This document shows, in pieces, positions 1-8,956 of a DNA stretch of 35,233 bases. Origin of the DNA: Planctomycetota bacterium (lineage in GTDB: Bacteria; Planctomycetota; UBA1135; GCA-002686595); the NCBI GenBank assembly GCA_021730845.1, contig JAKFYL010000093.1:1-35233 (forward strand), written 5' to 3'. Under the pieces are notes generated by a model. That model was not told the origin of the DNA, made no database searches, and was given only the letters and a program-made list of their open reading frames with translations. Both the position numbers and the translations under genes were made by a program. How positions within the stretch are numbered: the stretch's first letter is position 1; every line of letters begins with the position of its first letter.

Positions 1-2
1 TG

Positions 3-1370
3 CTTGGGCTGCGCAGCCGGCTAGCTGCATCGAGACCGCTGTGCGTCGTAGGTTCGCTCGCGCAAGGCGCCGACCTGGCGATCGCCGAGGCCCTGTTGGC
101 GCACGGCGCGGTCTTGCGCGCCTGGTTGCCTGAGCCGCTCGACCGCTTTGCCAACGAATCGGACTTTCCGCATGCCGACGATCGGTTGCGACTGGAAAGC
201 CTCACGCAACACCCTCAGTTGGCCGAGATACGCGTGGTTTCGAGTGCACCGAGCCGGCGTGAGCGATTCAGCGAGTGCGCCGCGCGCGTTGTGCGCGACT
301 CTGACGCAGTGCTGTGCGTGAGGCATTGGAATCCGGCGAACGGGCAAGGCGGTACAACAGAAACGATTGCCCATTGCGTTGCCCTTGAGCGGCCGGTGAT
401 CGAGATCTGCCTGGACCTGGATCCCAATGCCCGCGCAACCGTGAAATTTCCATCGAACTGGCCGGCGCACCCACTGGCTCAATCCTTGCCTTTTCCGCTA
501 ACCGACTCGCGGGCCTCGGTCGCGCAGTGGAAAGCCAAAGCCAGTGCCGCGGCTAAGCACAGCAAGCTTCGAATCGTGCGCGCCGCGGCTTGGACGGTTG
601 GATTGCAGTTGGGCGCGACATTGTTTTCCGTGTTCACTTTCGACCGTCCTAGGTGGGAATTGGAGTCGTTGCTGGTACGAACGGCAGTAATCCTCTCCGT
701 CGGGGGGATTGCCATGTGGTCCGCTCGCAACGCCATCGGCAAGCAGTGGGCCCGCCGGCGGTTCGCGGCCGAATTGCATCGGTCCTGGTCGGCGGTGCGG
801 GGCTTCCAAGGCGCAACGCCATGGTTCGAGGAAGACCTGCCGGTCGAATTCACGAGCCACGGACGCGACTTGTCCCTGCTGCACGGGCTCGACCACAGTG
901 CGACCTCCCAAGTGGGACAGGAGGAGTTTCGAACTCGCTATGCCTTGGAGCGACTCGTCGGGCAGCACAGCTACGCTGCAGACGCAGCTCGATCGGCCGG
1001 AAAGTACGAGCGAGTCCTAAAGGGCACCTTTCACGTGAGCATCGCCGTCACGCTGGCGGCATTGTTCACCAAGCTGGCGCTCATGCTCAGCGGCCGCGGT
1101 GCATCGTGGCAGATCGTGAACTCCGTGTGCGCACTGATTGCGATTCTTGGCCCGACGATTGGCGCTGCGGCCGTGTCCTTTGTGGCGCTGCTCGACCTGT
1201 CAGCCCGCAACAAGAATGGAATTCGGCTAGCGGAGTTCTTGGAGCGTCAGAAACGGCTCATGGATCAGTGCCCGGACTGGCCCGCCTTACGGCAGATCGT
1301 CACCGCAACCGAGCGGCGCTTGATATCCGAGACGAAAGACTGGTACGCGCGTCATTCATTCCGGAAGTAG
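3..1370 (+). CDS. SLOG-like sensor with 4 TM (SLATT-like), 5' partial
   Basis: The frame is open to the window edge and the domain is already under way there (VVGSLAQGADLAIAEAL), so the true start lies outside. The TTG at 96 is only an internal codon. The N-terminal part has the SLOG/Rossmann pattern: a GADxxxAE loop, RVVRDSDAVLCV, then a glycine-rich GQGGTTETI loop and a final beta strand (PVIEICLD). SLOG domains are known or predicted to bind nucleotides or NAD-derived signals. About four hydrophobic segments follow, two near the middle and two near the C-terminus, and the protein ends in a charged helix (RLAEFLERQKRL). This resembles the two-TM SLATT effector domains that accompany SLOG sensors. 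Inference: a membrane effector gated by a nucleotide signal. It is convergent with the next gene. The fold call is by motif only; the membrane segments are clear. Confidence 0.6.
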   Translation, partial: LGLRSRLAASRPLCVVGSLAQGADLAIAEALLAHGAVLRAWLPEPLDRFANESDFPHADDRLRLESLTQHPQLAEIRVVSSAPSRRERFSECAARVVRDSDAVLCVRHWNPANGQGGTTETIAHCVALERPVIEICLDLDPNARATVKFPSNWPAHPLAQSLPFPLTDSRASVAQWKAKASAAAKHSKLRIVRAAAWTVGLQLGATLFSVFTFDRPRWELESLLVRTAVILSVGGIAMWSARNAIGKQWARRRFAAELHRSWSAVRGFQGATPWFEEDLPVEFTSHGRDLSLLHGLDHSATSQVGQEEFRTRYALERLVGQHSYAADAARSAGKYERVLKGTFHVSIAVTLAALFTKLALMLSGRGASWQIVNSVCALIAILGPTIGAAAVSFVALLDLSARNKNGIRLAEFLERQKRLMDQCPDWPALRQIVTATERRLISETKDWYARHSFRK

Positions 1371-1394
1371 GCTCGAGCCGGAAGTAGGCTCGAG
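1361..1394. repeat. 17-bp perfect tandem duplication at a stop codon
   Basis: CCGGAAGTAGGCTCGAG occurs twice back to back (1361-1377 and 1378-1394). The first copy contains the TAG that ends the SLOG-like gene at 1368-1370. The second copy lies in the convergent spacer before the subtilase stop. It looks like a recent slippage duplication with no effect on the reading frame. Confidence 0.9.
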
Positions 1395-1421
1395 TGAACG
1401 CATGCAACTAACCACAGGTTG

Positions 1422-3557
1422 CTAGAGCAAGGCCAACAATTCGGGTGAGAGTTCCATTCCCGGATTGAGTGCCTTGGCCATGGCGGCATCACGCTTGGCG
1501 TTGACAGTCTCGCCGAGTTGCAGGAAGAGTTCGGCGCGCAGGGCCAGGTGGCGCGCGCGCTGGTGGTCGGCTGCTTTGCCTTGAGCCGCTAAGACATCGA
1601 TCGCTTTGCCGATCGACTCGAACAGACCGGCGTTGTTTCCAAGCGCGCTCTGTACCGCAGCCCGCTCCATCCAGGCCGGTTCCGATTTCGGGTCGAGTTT
1701 CAACGCTTGCTCGATTGCTTGCAGGGCCGCGCCAAACTCCCCCTCAGCCGCCCGTACCAACGACAATGCGCGCCAGGCCGCCGGACTCGTGTCGTCGAGT
1801 TGAATAGCCAAGGCAGCTGCAGTCTTGGCGTCCGCAGCGTGGCGCGGATACAGATCGTCGGACAAAGCCACGGCATTGAATGCCACGCGAGCCTGCGAGT
1901 TCGCCTTGGTGCGCGCACTCCCAGTGAATACTCCGCGCAAGGCCTCCTTGTCGATGACGCCGCCAGAGGTAACGAAACGGTGCATGTCTTCGATGTCGAG
2001 CACGGTGTAGTCCAGGAGTCGGCGAATGTCGCTGGCGGATGTTTCGGGCGACAGAGACCGGATCAGCGCCGCCACGCCGGCAACGAACGGCGCAGCCATC
2101 GAGGTCCCATTCATGTGCACGGACGCTTCAGGTATGGCCGTCGAGAGGATGTTCTCTCCTGGCGCGCCTAGGTTCACGCTCGTGAGGCCGTAATTGGAGA
2201 ATGAGCTGATGCGATTTTCGTCTCCGACCGAAGCGACCGTGATGACATTCGGAAAGAAACGGGACATGTAGGCTGGAGTCGTGAAGTGCTCGTCGTTGTC
2301 CTGATCTTCGTTGCCAGCAGCGACGACAAACAAGACGTCGGGATTCTCGAAGAAGACGATGCCCAATTCGGCGGCGTTGGCGACATACAGTTGCAAAGCC
2401 CATCGCTTCGCAAGGTCATTCGAATCCTCGTCGAGCTCCGCACTCGGATCCATGCTGCGTTGATCTTCGATGCAACGCTTGATGTGTGTGCGCGCCACGG
2501 AGTGCCAATAAGGCATTCCACCACCAAAGCTCAGGTTCGCGATTCCGGCCCCAGTGGCCTTCAGATAGCGGCTGGACGTCCTTCCGCGCTGTGTGCACGC
2601 CTCGAGCAGCTTGACGCGCAGCGCCTCCAGCATGACTTCGGGCTCAAAGGACTCGGCGTGCAGTTGATCGAGGATTCGGTCGGTTTCGGCTCCCAGCATG
2701 CGCTGCGTAGTCTCGGCGAAGTTCATGCCCAGCGTATGCAAGCGTGCCTTGCCCTCGCTGGCATCCAGGACGATTCCGGCGACATGGGAACCGTGGGCGG
2801 CGAGCTTGAGCATCTCCAGGAACTCTCCATCGCTGAGTCCGCTGACCGGGCCCATGATTTCGGCCAGCGGATTGGTGTACTCTCTCAAGCGCTTGCCGGC
2901 TTCGTAGTCCGTGATCTTGCCCCGGGCATGATCGTTGTCGATTTGGATGATGCGCGTGATTGATTCGCGGTACTTCAAGTACGCCTGAAACTGTGTTTCG
3001 CGAATCGTATATGGCTGGTTGAAGACTGGAATCCAGCCGTACACGTCATCGACGAACCCATTCTTGTCGTCATCGACTTTTTCATCGCCGAGTGCCTCGA
3101 GAAAGTTCTGCTCGTAGGCCTCCTTGATCTTGGGATGCATGTAGTTGACGGTATCTTCCATGATCATGACCAGCGCTGGATACGCGGGTTTGATCGCCGA
3201 ACGTGCGGCGCTGGTCTGCAAGTAGGCGTACGCGCACAACATGATTCGCAGGGGAAGATTCTCGTCGGATGGCGCCGCTATGTGATCGAGCGCAGTCTGG
3301 CCGGCGTGATCCGTGGCATTGGCGTCCGCCCCGGCCCAGAGCAGCTCGCGGCAGGGTGCAAAGGCCGCGGCAGCGGCAGCGAGCATGAGCGCCGTTTCGC
3401 CGCGGTCGTTGCGCGCATCGACCTCGGCGCCCCCGGCGAGCGCATCTGCGAGCTGCAAGATGTTGCCAGCGTCCGCCGCCGTGAGCAGATCACCCTGCCT
3501 CGTCGTGCATGTCGTCCTGAGGTGGGAACAGGTGAATGCCAGCAGCAAGGTCAGCAT
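1422..3557 (-). CDS. Exported ankyrin-subtilase (S8)-TPR protein
   Basis: Serine peptidase of the subtilisin family, with the triad visible as D135 (MEDTVNYMHP), H255 (HGSHVAG) and S486 (NGTSMAAP), plus oxyanion N416 (AAGN). About residues 23-95 form two ankyrin-like repeats (AGGAEVDARNDRGETALMLA, then GADANATDHAGQTAL). The C-terminus, about 595-711, is TPR-like. The 120 residues between Asp and His are longer than usual and include a DDDKNGFVDDVYG segment typical of secreted bacterial subtilases. I chose the ATG at 3557 because it gives a short hydrophobic signal (MLTLLLAFTCSHL) and has AGGG seven bases upstream. The frame is open to a GTG at 3611, which would add 18 residues. The protein is probably periplasmic or secreted. 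Targets are unknown; ankyrin and TPR repeats suggest protein-protein docking. Confidence 0.85.
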   Translation of the reverse strand: MLTLLLAFTCSHLRTTCTTRQGDLLTAADAGNILQLADALAGGAEVDARNDRGETALMLAAAAAAFAPCRELLWAGADANATDHAGQTALDHIAAPSDENLPLRIMLCAYAYLQTSAARSAIKPAYPALVMIMEDTVNYMHPKIKEAYEQNFLEALGDEKVDDDKNGFVDDVYGWIPVFNQPYTIRETQFQAYLKYRESITRIIQIDNDHARGKITDYEAGKRLREYTNPLAEIMGPVSGLSDGEFLEMLKLAAHGSHVAGIVLDASEGKARLHTLGMNFAETTQRMLGAETDRILDQLHAESFEPEVMLEALRVKLLEACTQRGRTSSRYLKATGAGIANLSFGGGMPYWHSVARTHIKRCIEDQRSMDPSAELDEDSNDLAKRWALQLYVANAAELGIVFFENPDVLFVVAAGNEDQDNDEHFTTPAYMSRFFPNVITVASVGDENRISSFSNYGLTSVNLGAPGENILSTAIPEASVHMNGTSMAAPFVAGVAALIRSLSPETSASDIRRLLDYTVLDIEDMHRFVTSGGVIDKEALRGVFTGSARTKANSQARVAFNAVALSDDLYPRHAADAKTAAALAIQLDDTSPAAWRALSLVRAAEGEFGAALQAIEQALKLDPKSEPAWMERAAVQSALGNNAGLFESIGKAIDVLAAQGKAADHQRARHLALRAELFLQLGETVNAKRDAAMAKALNPGMELSPELLALL

Positions 3558-3941
3558 GTGATAGCCCTGAAGTGCGAAATGCCCGGAAGCGAGGTCGTGA
3601 AGCATCGGCACCCATGGCCGCAGCGAGAGCTTAACGACGCTCCATGGCTTCCCACATTCTTCGCCCAGAACGCTTGGAGATTTCCCAATTCGGGGCCTGT
3701 GCTTGCGTTGGTCCCAAAGCGCCTCGCTTCACTTGGCCTCCAGCAGACCTACTGGGGTCGCTGGCACGTGTTGGTCGAAAGGAACAGGGTTTTCGTCGGT
3801 ATCGGCTAGTACGACTTGGGTCGGACCCATGCTCGCCTCATCGGCGCGCAGCCTTCCTTTTCTCTCTCGATTGCTGCGCTCCGACCATCCGCCTGGCATC
3901 ATCACTTCCGCGCTGGCTCTCGCCGCACAGCGGCACAAACC
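3558..3941. other. Divergent intergenic spacer
   Basis: About 380 bases separate the divergent subtilase and M29-like genes. Several open frames cross it on both strands, but none has family features, and they run into neighbouring genes out of frame. It should hold the promoters of both flanking genes; I could not pick out convincing -35/-10 pairs. Confidence 0.5.
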
Positions 3942-5009
3942 ATGTTTGCCACGATTTCCGAAGATGCGATCCAAACCGCCGCCGATCATTTGCGCGGCGT
4001 GCTGGAGTTCGCTGTGGAGCGCCAAGGCAACCAATCGGCACTGGTGGTCTTCGACGCGCAATGCGAACTGGCCCAGGCTCTCACCCTGGCGTATCGTCGC
4101 TGCTTGCCCCAGGCGCAGTTCGTCTCCTTCGACCACACGGACCCCGCGGAGTTGCGCGCGCGCTTCGGCCAGCTGCAACCCAGCGACCTGGTCGTGCTGA
4201 TTCAGTCGACGAGCTTTCGCTTGGACGCGTATCGAATTCGGATCGAGCTGTTCCAGCGCGCGCTCAAAGTGATCGAGCACCCGCACCTGGCCCGCATGCA
4301 AGGCCGGGAAGCTCTGATCTACATCGACTCCCTAGCCTACGACCCCGAATACTTTCGCGGCGTCGGCCACGACTTGAAACAACGTCTCGACCGCGGGCAA
4401 GTTCTCGTCGTCGAAAGCCAGAACGCGCGTTTGGTTTTTCCGGCCGCTTTCGAGCCGGCCAAGTTGAACGTCGGCGACTACCGAGGAATGAAGAACGTCG
4501 GCGGCCAGTTCCCGATTGGCGAGGTGTTCACCGAGTCCAAGGACCTAGAGGCAGTGCACGGCCAGGTGCGCATCGCGTGCTTTGGTGACACTTCGTTCAC
4601 GGTCAATCGACCCGAGCACCCCATCACGTTGGTGGTCGAACGGGGACGCGTTACGGACGCCCTCGATGCAACGCATGAATTCGGGCGTGTGCTGGCCACG
4701 ATCCGCGCCGACGACGGCGAGATCTGGCTGCGCGAATTGGGGTTTGGAATCAACCGCGCCTTTACTTTGGATCGAACCGTGAGCGACATCGGCACGTTCG
4801 AGCGCATGTGCGGCGTACATTTCTCGCTCGGCTCCAAGCATGCCATCTATAACAAGCCGAACATCGACAAAAAGACAGCCAAACACCACGTCGACGTGTT
4901 CGCGGATACCCGATGCGTGGTGCTCGATGACGAGGTGATTTTTTCCGCCGGGTCTTGGCGGACAAGGGCTCAGAATGCCGGCCAGGGTGACGCGCTCCAA
5001 GCCCAGTGA
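3942..5009 (+). CDS. M29-like aminopeptidase-family metalloenzyme
   Basis: A 355-residue protein resembling the thermophilic aminopeptidase family M29 (AmpS/AmpT), which removes N-terminal amino acids using a two-metal centre. The same fold also includes 2,5-dihydroxypyridine dioxygenase (NicX). Landmarks in order match M29 ligands: E194 (FPIGEVF), E265 (LRELGFGIN), H293 (GVHFSLG), Y303, then H316 and D318 (KHHVDVF). No signal peptide is seen, so it is cytoplasmic. The frame is open to 3816, but the upstream 42 residues are arginine-rich and non-conserved in character, and the ATG at 3942 begins a normal N-terminal domain. No clear Shine-Dalgarno is present. It stands alone, so the substrate cannot be inferred from neighbours. 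Confidence 0.75.
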   Translation: MFATISEDAIQTAADHLRGVLEFAVERQGNQSALVVFDAQCELAQALTLAYRRCLPQAQFVSFDHTDPAELRARFGQLQPSDLVVLIQSTSFRLDAYRIRIELFQRALKVIEHPHLARMQGREALIYIDSLAYDPEYFRGVGHDLKQRLDRGQVLVVESQNARLVFPAAFEPAKLNVGDYRGMKNVGGQFPIGEVFTESKDLEAVHGQVRIACFGDTSFTVNRPEHPITLVVERGRVTDALDATHEFGRVLATIRADDGEIWLRELGFGINRAFTLDRTVSDIGTFERMCGVHFSLGSKHAIYNKPNIDKKTAKHHVDVFADTRCVVLDDEVIFSAGSWRTRAQNAGQGDALQAQ

Positions 5010-5418
5010 CTAGCGGCCTGACGGTCTCGAATTAGGCCACCCATGGCCAAGGGGAGGATCCGGCTAAGGCCCGGACCAAGTCGCGCGCCTTTGTCATAGC
5101 CGAGGTGCCGGCCCTTGGGGTGGCCCCGACCTGTGGTGCGCCGTGCTCGCCGCCGCTTTTCTTGGGCGTGCCCGGTGCAACTTTCGCGCCACATGGCCTG
5201 GCTAAGGCGGGCATTGAGGCACAGCAAGCATGCACCGCCACCCCACAAGACAGGCAGGATCCGGTACAGCCATGCCGGCGGTGTGGCGCGATTCCGAGCG
5301 CCCTCACCAAGGCGCTGACCAGGAAGGTCGGCTGCGAGGACTTCGCGAGCGTCGTCGTGGGCCCTGGATCGCCGCTTGTAGGAGCGCAAGGGACGGTGCG
5401 GATCGCTCCGCAGGCAAC
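5010..5418. other. Intergenic spacer, no supported gene
   Basis: About 410 bases between the M29-like gene and the ECF sigma gene. Long frames are open on both strands (for example 5032-5652 minus), but they show no recognisable domain and overlap the sigma coding region. The octamer GCTAAGGC occurs twice, near 5064 and 5200. A small TCCGG/CCGGA hairpin (5059-5075) lies just after the M29-like stop and lacks a T tract. Confidence 0.5.
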
Positions 5419-6021
5419 ATGGTGGATGAAAGACAGCTCTCCACGGCTCAGCGTCACGCCAAGGACCTTGCCTTCGCCCAAGCATTGCTCGCGGGCGACC
5501 CGACGGCCTTGGAGATTCTGCCGGCTCGTCTGGCATGCCTGCCGGCGATGATTCGCTATCAAAACCGCAGGCTTGGAGGGGTTCTCAACGCAACGGACAT
5601 CGAGGATACGGTGCGAGACACGATCGCTGCTCTGTGGAGCAAGCTCGGCCACTTCGAGGGCCGTTCGACGCTGGAAACCTGGGTGTACCGTTTCGCGTTC
5701 CTAGAAGTTCTCAAGGCCGTGCAAGAGAAATGTCGCTTGCCACAGCCGTTGGACCGGGAGCAATCGCTCCAACTGCGAGGCGTGGAAAGCGATGACCCAG
5801 AGCCCACGGTTTTCAATCAGCAAGATCTTACGGAAGGCCTGGCGCGCCTGAAGCGCAGCGCGGCCGAGGTCATCAAGCAGCGCCATTTCGAGGAACAGTC
5901 CTTCGAGGACATCGCGGCCCGCAACCACACCGGAGTCAACACGGTCAAAGCGCGCTACTACCGCGGGCTCGCCCAACTCAAGGCCGTGCTCGAAAGAAAA
6001 GTGCGCCGTGAGGGCGCATGA
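5419..6021 (+). CDS. ECF-type RNA polymerase sigma factor
   Basis: A 200-residue sigma-70 family protein of the extracytoplasmic-function type, which redirects RNA polymerase to a stress or envelope regulon. Region 2 spans about residues 35-105 (NATDIEDTVRDTIAALW, then FEGRSTLETWVYRFA). Region 4 spans about 138-195, with the helix-turn-helix HFEEQSFEDIAARNHTGVNT followed by KARYYRGLAQL. The frame is open to 5230, but those 63 extra residues are low-complexity and arginine-rich, so I start at ATG 5419 (MVDERQ). No anti-sigma gene follows: the next real gene is convergent. Only an overlapping 42-codon frame begins at 6018, and it is not convincing. Confidence 0.85.
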   Translation: MVDERQLSTAQRHAKDLAFAQALLAGDPTALEILPARLACLPAMIRYQNRRLGGVLNATDIEDTVRDTIAALWSKLGHFEGRSTLETWVYRFAFLEVLKAVQEKCRLPQPLDREQSLQLRGVESDDPEPTVFNQQDLTEGLARLKRSAAEVIKQRHFEEQSFEDIAARNHTGVNTVKARYYRGLAQLKAVLERKVRREGA

Positions 6022-6116
6022 GCGCAAACGCAACTCGTCGCTCGTCCGTTGAGTTTGGCGCAAGGTCTTTCCGCGTACCTATCGCCGCGCCAGGCGGGCC
6101 CAGCGTCCAGACCCGC

Positions 6117-7190
6117 TCATTCGACGAAGGTTGGCCGTTCGTTTAGGGCGTCAATCGTCAAAATGGCGTCAGCGACCATATTTGTGATGCGCAGCATCAC
6201 CTGCGCATCGACGGTTTCGACCGTGTCCGTAGGCTTGTGATAGTCGTCGTGTTCGCTGGTAGAAAAGAACAGGCACGGCACACGCTTTTCCTGAAAAGGC
6301 ACGTGATCAGCGCGCCCGGCGGTCAAGGCCTCGATTTGCTTGCGCACCAGGGCCGGAAAATCCTGCGGCGCATACAGAGGCAGTTCGGCTCGAATGGCCG
6401 CGGCGCGCGCTATTTCCAGCAAGCTGGGCGCGTGCTCGCCGCCGACTACCCCGACACCAGGTCCTTTCTGGATCTTGGCCAGACTCTTGGCCATGGCCAT
6501 ACCCTTGATGTCGAAAAAGGTTGGGCGGCCGATCATGTCCAGGTTGATCATGCACAGGGCCTGTTCCAGAGGCAGGACGGGTTGCGACGTGTAGTGCCGC
6601 GAGCCAACAAGGCCTACTTCCTCGGATCCAAAAGCAAGAAACACCACACTACGCCTAGGTCTCTTGGGGCCTTGGGCGAGGATCTTGGCCACACCCAAGA
6701 GGCCTGCGATTCCCGAAGCGTTGTCATCGGCGCCGTGATAGATCGCGCCTTGGTCACCTACGCCCAGGTGGTCGAAATGCGCGCCCAGGACGATGTGCTC
6801 GGCGGCCAGCTGGGGATCGGTGCCAGGCAGTCGCGCGATTACGTTTCGGCTCTGTACACGAATCAAGGATAGCTCGCCATCGACCGGCTTGCCGCCGCGC
6901 ACGAATTCAAAGGGCTGTTCCCAGGTGTCTGCGCCAAGCGCTGGTTCCAACCCTTGCGCTGCGAATTGAGTCGCGATGTAGACCGCGGCCAGGGCCTCCT
7001 CCTCGCTGCCGGCGCCGCGTCCGCGCATTCTGGGATGGGCTAGAAAGCAAACGTGCGCCAGCAGCTCCTCGGGCTGCAGACGGAAGGGTTTGGCAACGGT
7101 TGCCGGGGGCGCGTCCTGCGTCGCAGGCGCGGCGCTCTGCGGCCGGAGGCCGGCCAGCGCGAGTAAGCAAACAACTATCCAGGCGCTCAT
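6117..7190 (-). CDS. Secreted M28-family zinc aminopeptidase
   Basis: A 357-residue peptidase of family M28 (aminopeptidase Y/S type), which releases N-terminal residues from peptides using two zinc ions. All ligand motifs are present: H138 (GAHFDHLG), D155 (GADDNASG), catalytic E190 with ligand E191 (GSEEVGLVGS), D218 (NLDMIGR) and H318 (DDYHKPTD). The N-terminus MSAWIVVCLLALAGLRPQSAAP is a signal peptide, so it acts outside the cytoplasm. The start is fixed by AAAGGAGAA at 7198-7206, with nine bases between AGGAG and the ATG. The frame is open 55 codons further upstream, but that part has no such site and would bury the signal. It is divergent from the arylsulfotransferase-like gene across 193 bases. 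Confidence 0.9.
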   Translation of the reverse strand: MSAWIVVCLLALAGLRPQSAAPATQDAPPATVAKPFRLQPEELLAHVCFLAHPRMRGRGAGSEEEALAAVYIATQFAAQGLEPALGADTWEQPFEFVRGGKPVDGELSLIRVQSRNVIARLPGTDPQLAAEHIVLGAHFDHLGVGDQGAIYHGADDNASGIAGLLGVAKILAQGPKRPRRSVVFLAFGSEEVGLVGSRHYTSQPVLPLEQALCMINLDMIGRPTFFDIKGMAMAKSLAKIQKGPGVGVVGGEHAPSLLEIARAAAIRAELPLYAPQDFPALVRKQIEALTAGRADHVPFQEKRVPCLFFSTSEHDDYHKPTDTVETVDAQVMLRITNMVADAILTIDALNERPTFVE

Positions 7191-7383
7191 GTTGCAATTC
7201 TCCTTTGTGCAGGCCGCGGCGAACGAATCGACTTCTCCCAAAGCCGAGTCTACCTGGAGCTGGGCTGGGCACGATTGTGTCATACTCCCAGTGCTCGGGC
7301 CGCCTGATCGCTCGGGTTGACTTTGGACTTGTGCCGCATCTGCGGCTGCACGCAACGAATCCTACCTGGGAGTTCCACGTTCG

Positions 7384-8937
7384 ATGATCTCCATGCAAGT
7401 TTGGTTTTGGCTCTTGTTGCTCGCTCCTATCCGTGCGCAGGCAACCGCCGCCGCCAGTGACGCCCAAGCCTCGGCGGATCAGGCAAGTGTGCCCGAGCGC
7501 AAAGCACTCGTGCTGCGCGAATCTGGCGCCTTCGAAGGGTTCACCTTGTTCGCTCCACTGCGTTCGGGCACGGTTTTCTTGATCGACATGCAAGGCGTCG
7601 TCGTGCACCGCTGGGAGCAAGGCTTACCGCCCATCTCGGCGGACCTATTGGACGACGGCCGGCTGGTGGTCACTTCGCGCATCGATGACACCCCAGTGTT
7701 CTTTGGCGGAGGGCTGGGTGGGCGCATTCGCGAATTGAGTTGGGACGGCCAGGTGCTGTGGGAATACGTGCTCACAGATGCAGCGCGCGCGTTGCACCAC
7801 GACATCGAGCGCCTGCCCAATGGCAACTACCTGGCCAATGTCTGGCAGCACCACAGTGTCGAGCAGGCCAGTGCCCTGGGACGCGATCCGGCTGGCGTCG
7901 GCGAATCTGGTTGGTGGCCCGATGCCGTGATTGAAATCGAGCCGCAGCGCCCAAGTGGCGGCAAGATCGTCTGGGAGTGGCGCATGGTGGACCACTTGGT
8001 GCAGGACCGCTTCCAAGACAAGCCGAACTTTGGTTCGCCGGCCGATCACCAAGGGCGCATCGACGCGAATTTCGACCTGCGCACACGCCCGCCCATGACC
8101 GAAGCCGAGAAGAAAAAGCTCAGGGAAACGGAGCGCAAGATGCGTGAACTGGGCTACGCCGGCGGGAGCCTAGTGCCGGAGGATGAGCCGTCGCCTGACA
8201 GTTTGTCGCGCGCCAAGCGTTCGGGCGACTGGACGCACATCAATTCCGTTGCCTATCACCCACAATTCGACTTGATCTTGCTGTCTTCTCCGCGGCTGGA
8301 CGAGATCTTGGTGATCGACCACTCGACTACGACGGAACAAGCCCGCGGCAAGTCCGGCGGACGCTACGGCAAAGGCGGCGAGGTGCTGTACCGTTGGGGC
8401 AATCCGATGAACTACGGCCATGGCAGCGAATCCGATCGCCAGCTCTTCAGTCAGCATCATCCGGAGTGGATTGCTCCCGGACTACCGGGTGCGGGCCATG
8501 TGCTCGTTTACAACAACGGAAACGATCGCAAACCTGTCGAGTTCAGTTCCGTCGACGAGTTGGCCTTGCCGTTCGACGCGCAGACCGGATTCGCACGCGA
8601 GTCCGGCAAGGCATTCGGTCCAGCCGCGCCGCTGTGGAGCTACAGTGCCCCCAAGCCCGACGACTTCTACTCGTTCTTCATTTCCGGCTGCCAGCGACTT
8701 CCCAATGGCAACACGTTCATCTGTTCGGGTCAGCAGGGACGCCTGTTCGAGGTCACGCAAGAAGGCAAGATCGTCTGGGAGTACCACAATCCGCACGGCG
8801 GTGAGTTGCCCGCCCAGCCCTCGCGCGGCGGCGGCGGACCTTCTCCAGTCCAACCCGTTTCGATCTTTCGAGCCGCGCGTCTGGCGCCGGATCACCCCGG
8901 ACTGGCGGGCAAGAACCTGAAGCAATCCAGCCCCTGA
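7384..8937 (+). CDS. Secreted arylsulfotransferase (AssT)-family protein
   Basis: A 517-residue beta-propeller protein of the arylsulfotransferase family. Known members move sulfate between phenolic donors and acceptors in the periplasm. The start gives a signal peptide (MISMQVWFWLLLLAPIRAQA). Propeller-type repeats are visible: GTVFLIDMQGVVVHRW near 62-77, RIRELSWDGQVLWEYV near 114-129 with LHHDIERLPNGNYLANV at 137-153, and LFEVTQEGKIVWEYHNP near 454-470. Candidate catalytic residues are H138/H139, H285 (WTHINSVAYHP), R338 (LYRWGNP) and H358/H359 (SQHHPEW). The charged stretch 237-258 is an insertion between blades. GGGAG lies 11 bases before the start. Many planctomycete members are annotated only by fold, so sulfotransfer itself is likely but unproven. 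Confidence 0.8.
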   Translation: MISMQVWFWLLLLAPIRAQATAAASDAQASADQASVPERKALVLRESGAFEGFTLFAPLRSGTVFLIDMQGVVVHRWEQGLPPISADLLDDGRLVVTSRIDDTPVFFGGGLGGRIRELSWDGQVLWEYVLTDAARALHHDIERLPNGNYLANVWQHHSVEQASALGRDPAGVGESGWWPDAVIEIEPQRPSGGKIVWEWRMVDHLVQDRFQDKPNFGSPADHQGRIDANFDLRTRPPMTEAEKKKLRETERKMRELGYAGGSLVPEDEPSPDSLSRAKRSGDWTHINSVAYHPQFDLILLSSPRLDEILVIDHSTTTEQARGKSGGRYGKGGEVLYRWGNPMNYGHGSESDRQLFSQHHPEWIAPGLPGAGHVLVYNNGNDRKPVEFSSVDELALPFDAQTGFARESGKAFGPAAPLWSYSAPKPDDFYSFFISGCQRLPNGNTFICSGQQGRLFEVTQEGKIVWEYHNPHGGELPAQPSRGGGGPSPVQPVSIFRAARLAPDHPGLAGKNLKQSSP

Positions 8938-8939
8938 TC

Positions 8940-8954
8940 GCGCCGCCAAGGCGC
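8940..8954. terminator. Hairpin between convergent genes
   Basis: GCGCC-GCCAA-GGCGC forms a five-base-pair GC stem with a five-base loop. It sits in the 19-base gap between the converging arylsulfotransferase-like and cupin genes. There is no T tract on either side, so a terminator role is an inference from position. Confidence 0.3.
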
Positions 8955-8956
8955 TT

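Noticed and set aside
3612-3941. Frames on both strands upstream of the M29-like gene, including 3729-4301 minus
   Set aside because: They lie antisense to or out of frame with the M29-like gene and show no domain features.
5032-5652. 206-codon minus-strand frame between the M29-like and sigma genes
   Set aside because: No recognisable domain; overlaps the start of the ECF sigma coding region, whose region 2 and region 4 motifs are clear.
6018-6146. 42-codon frame overlapping the sigma factor stop (ATGA), a possible anti-sigma
   Set aside because: Too short, no membrane segment or zinc motif, and it runs into the 3' end of the convergent M28 gene.
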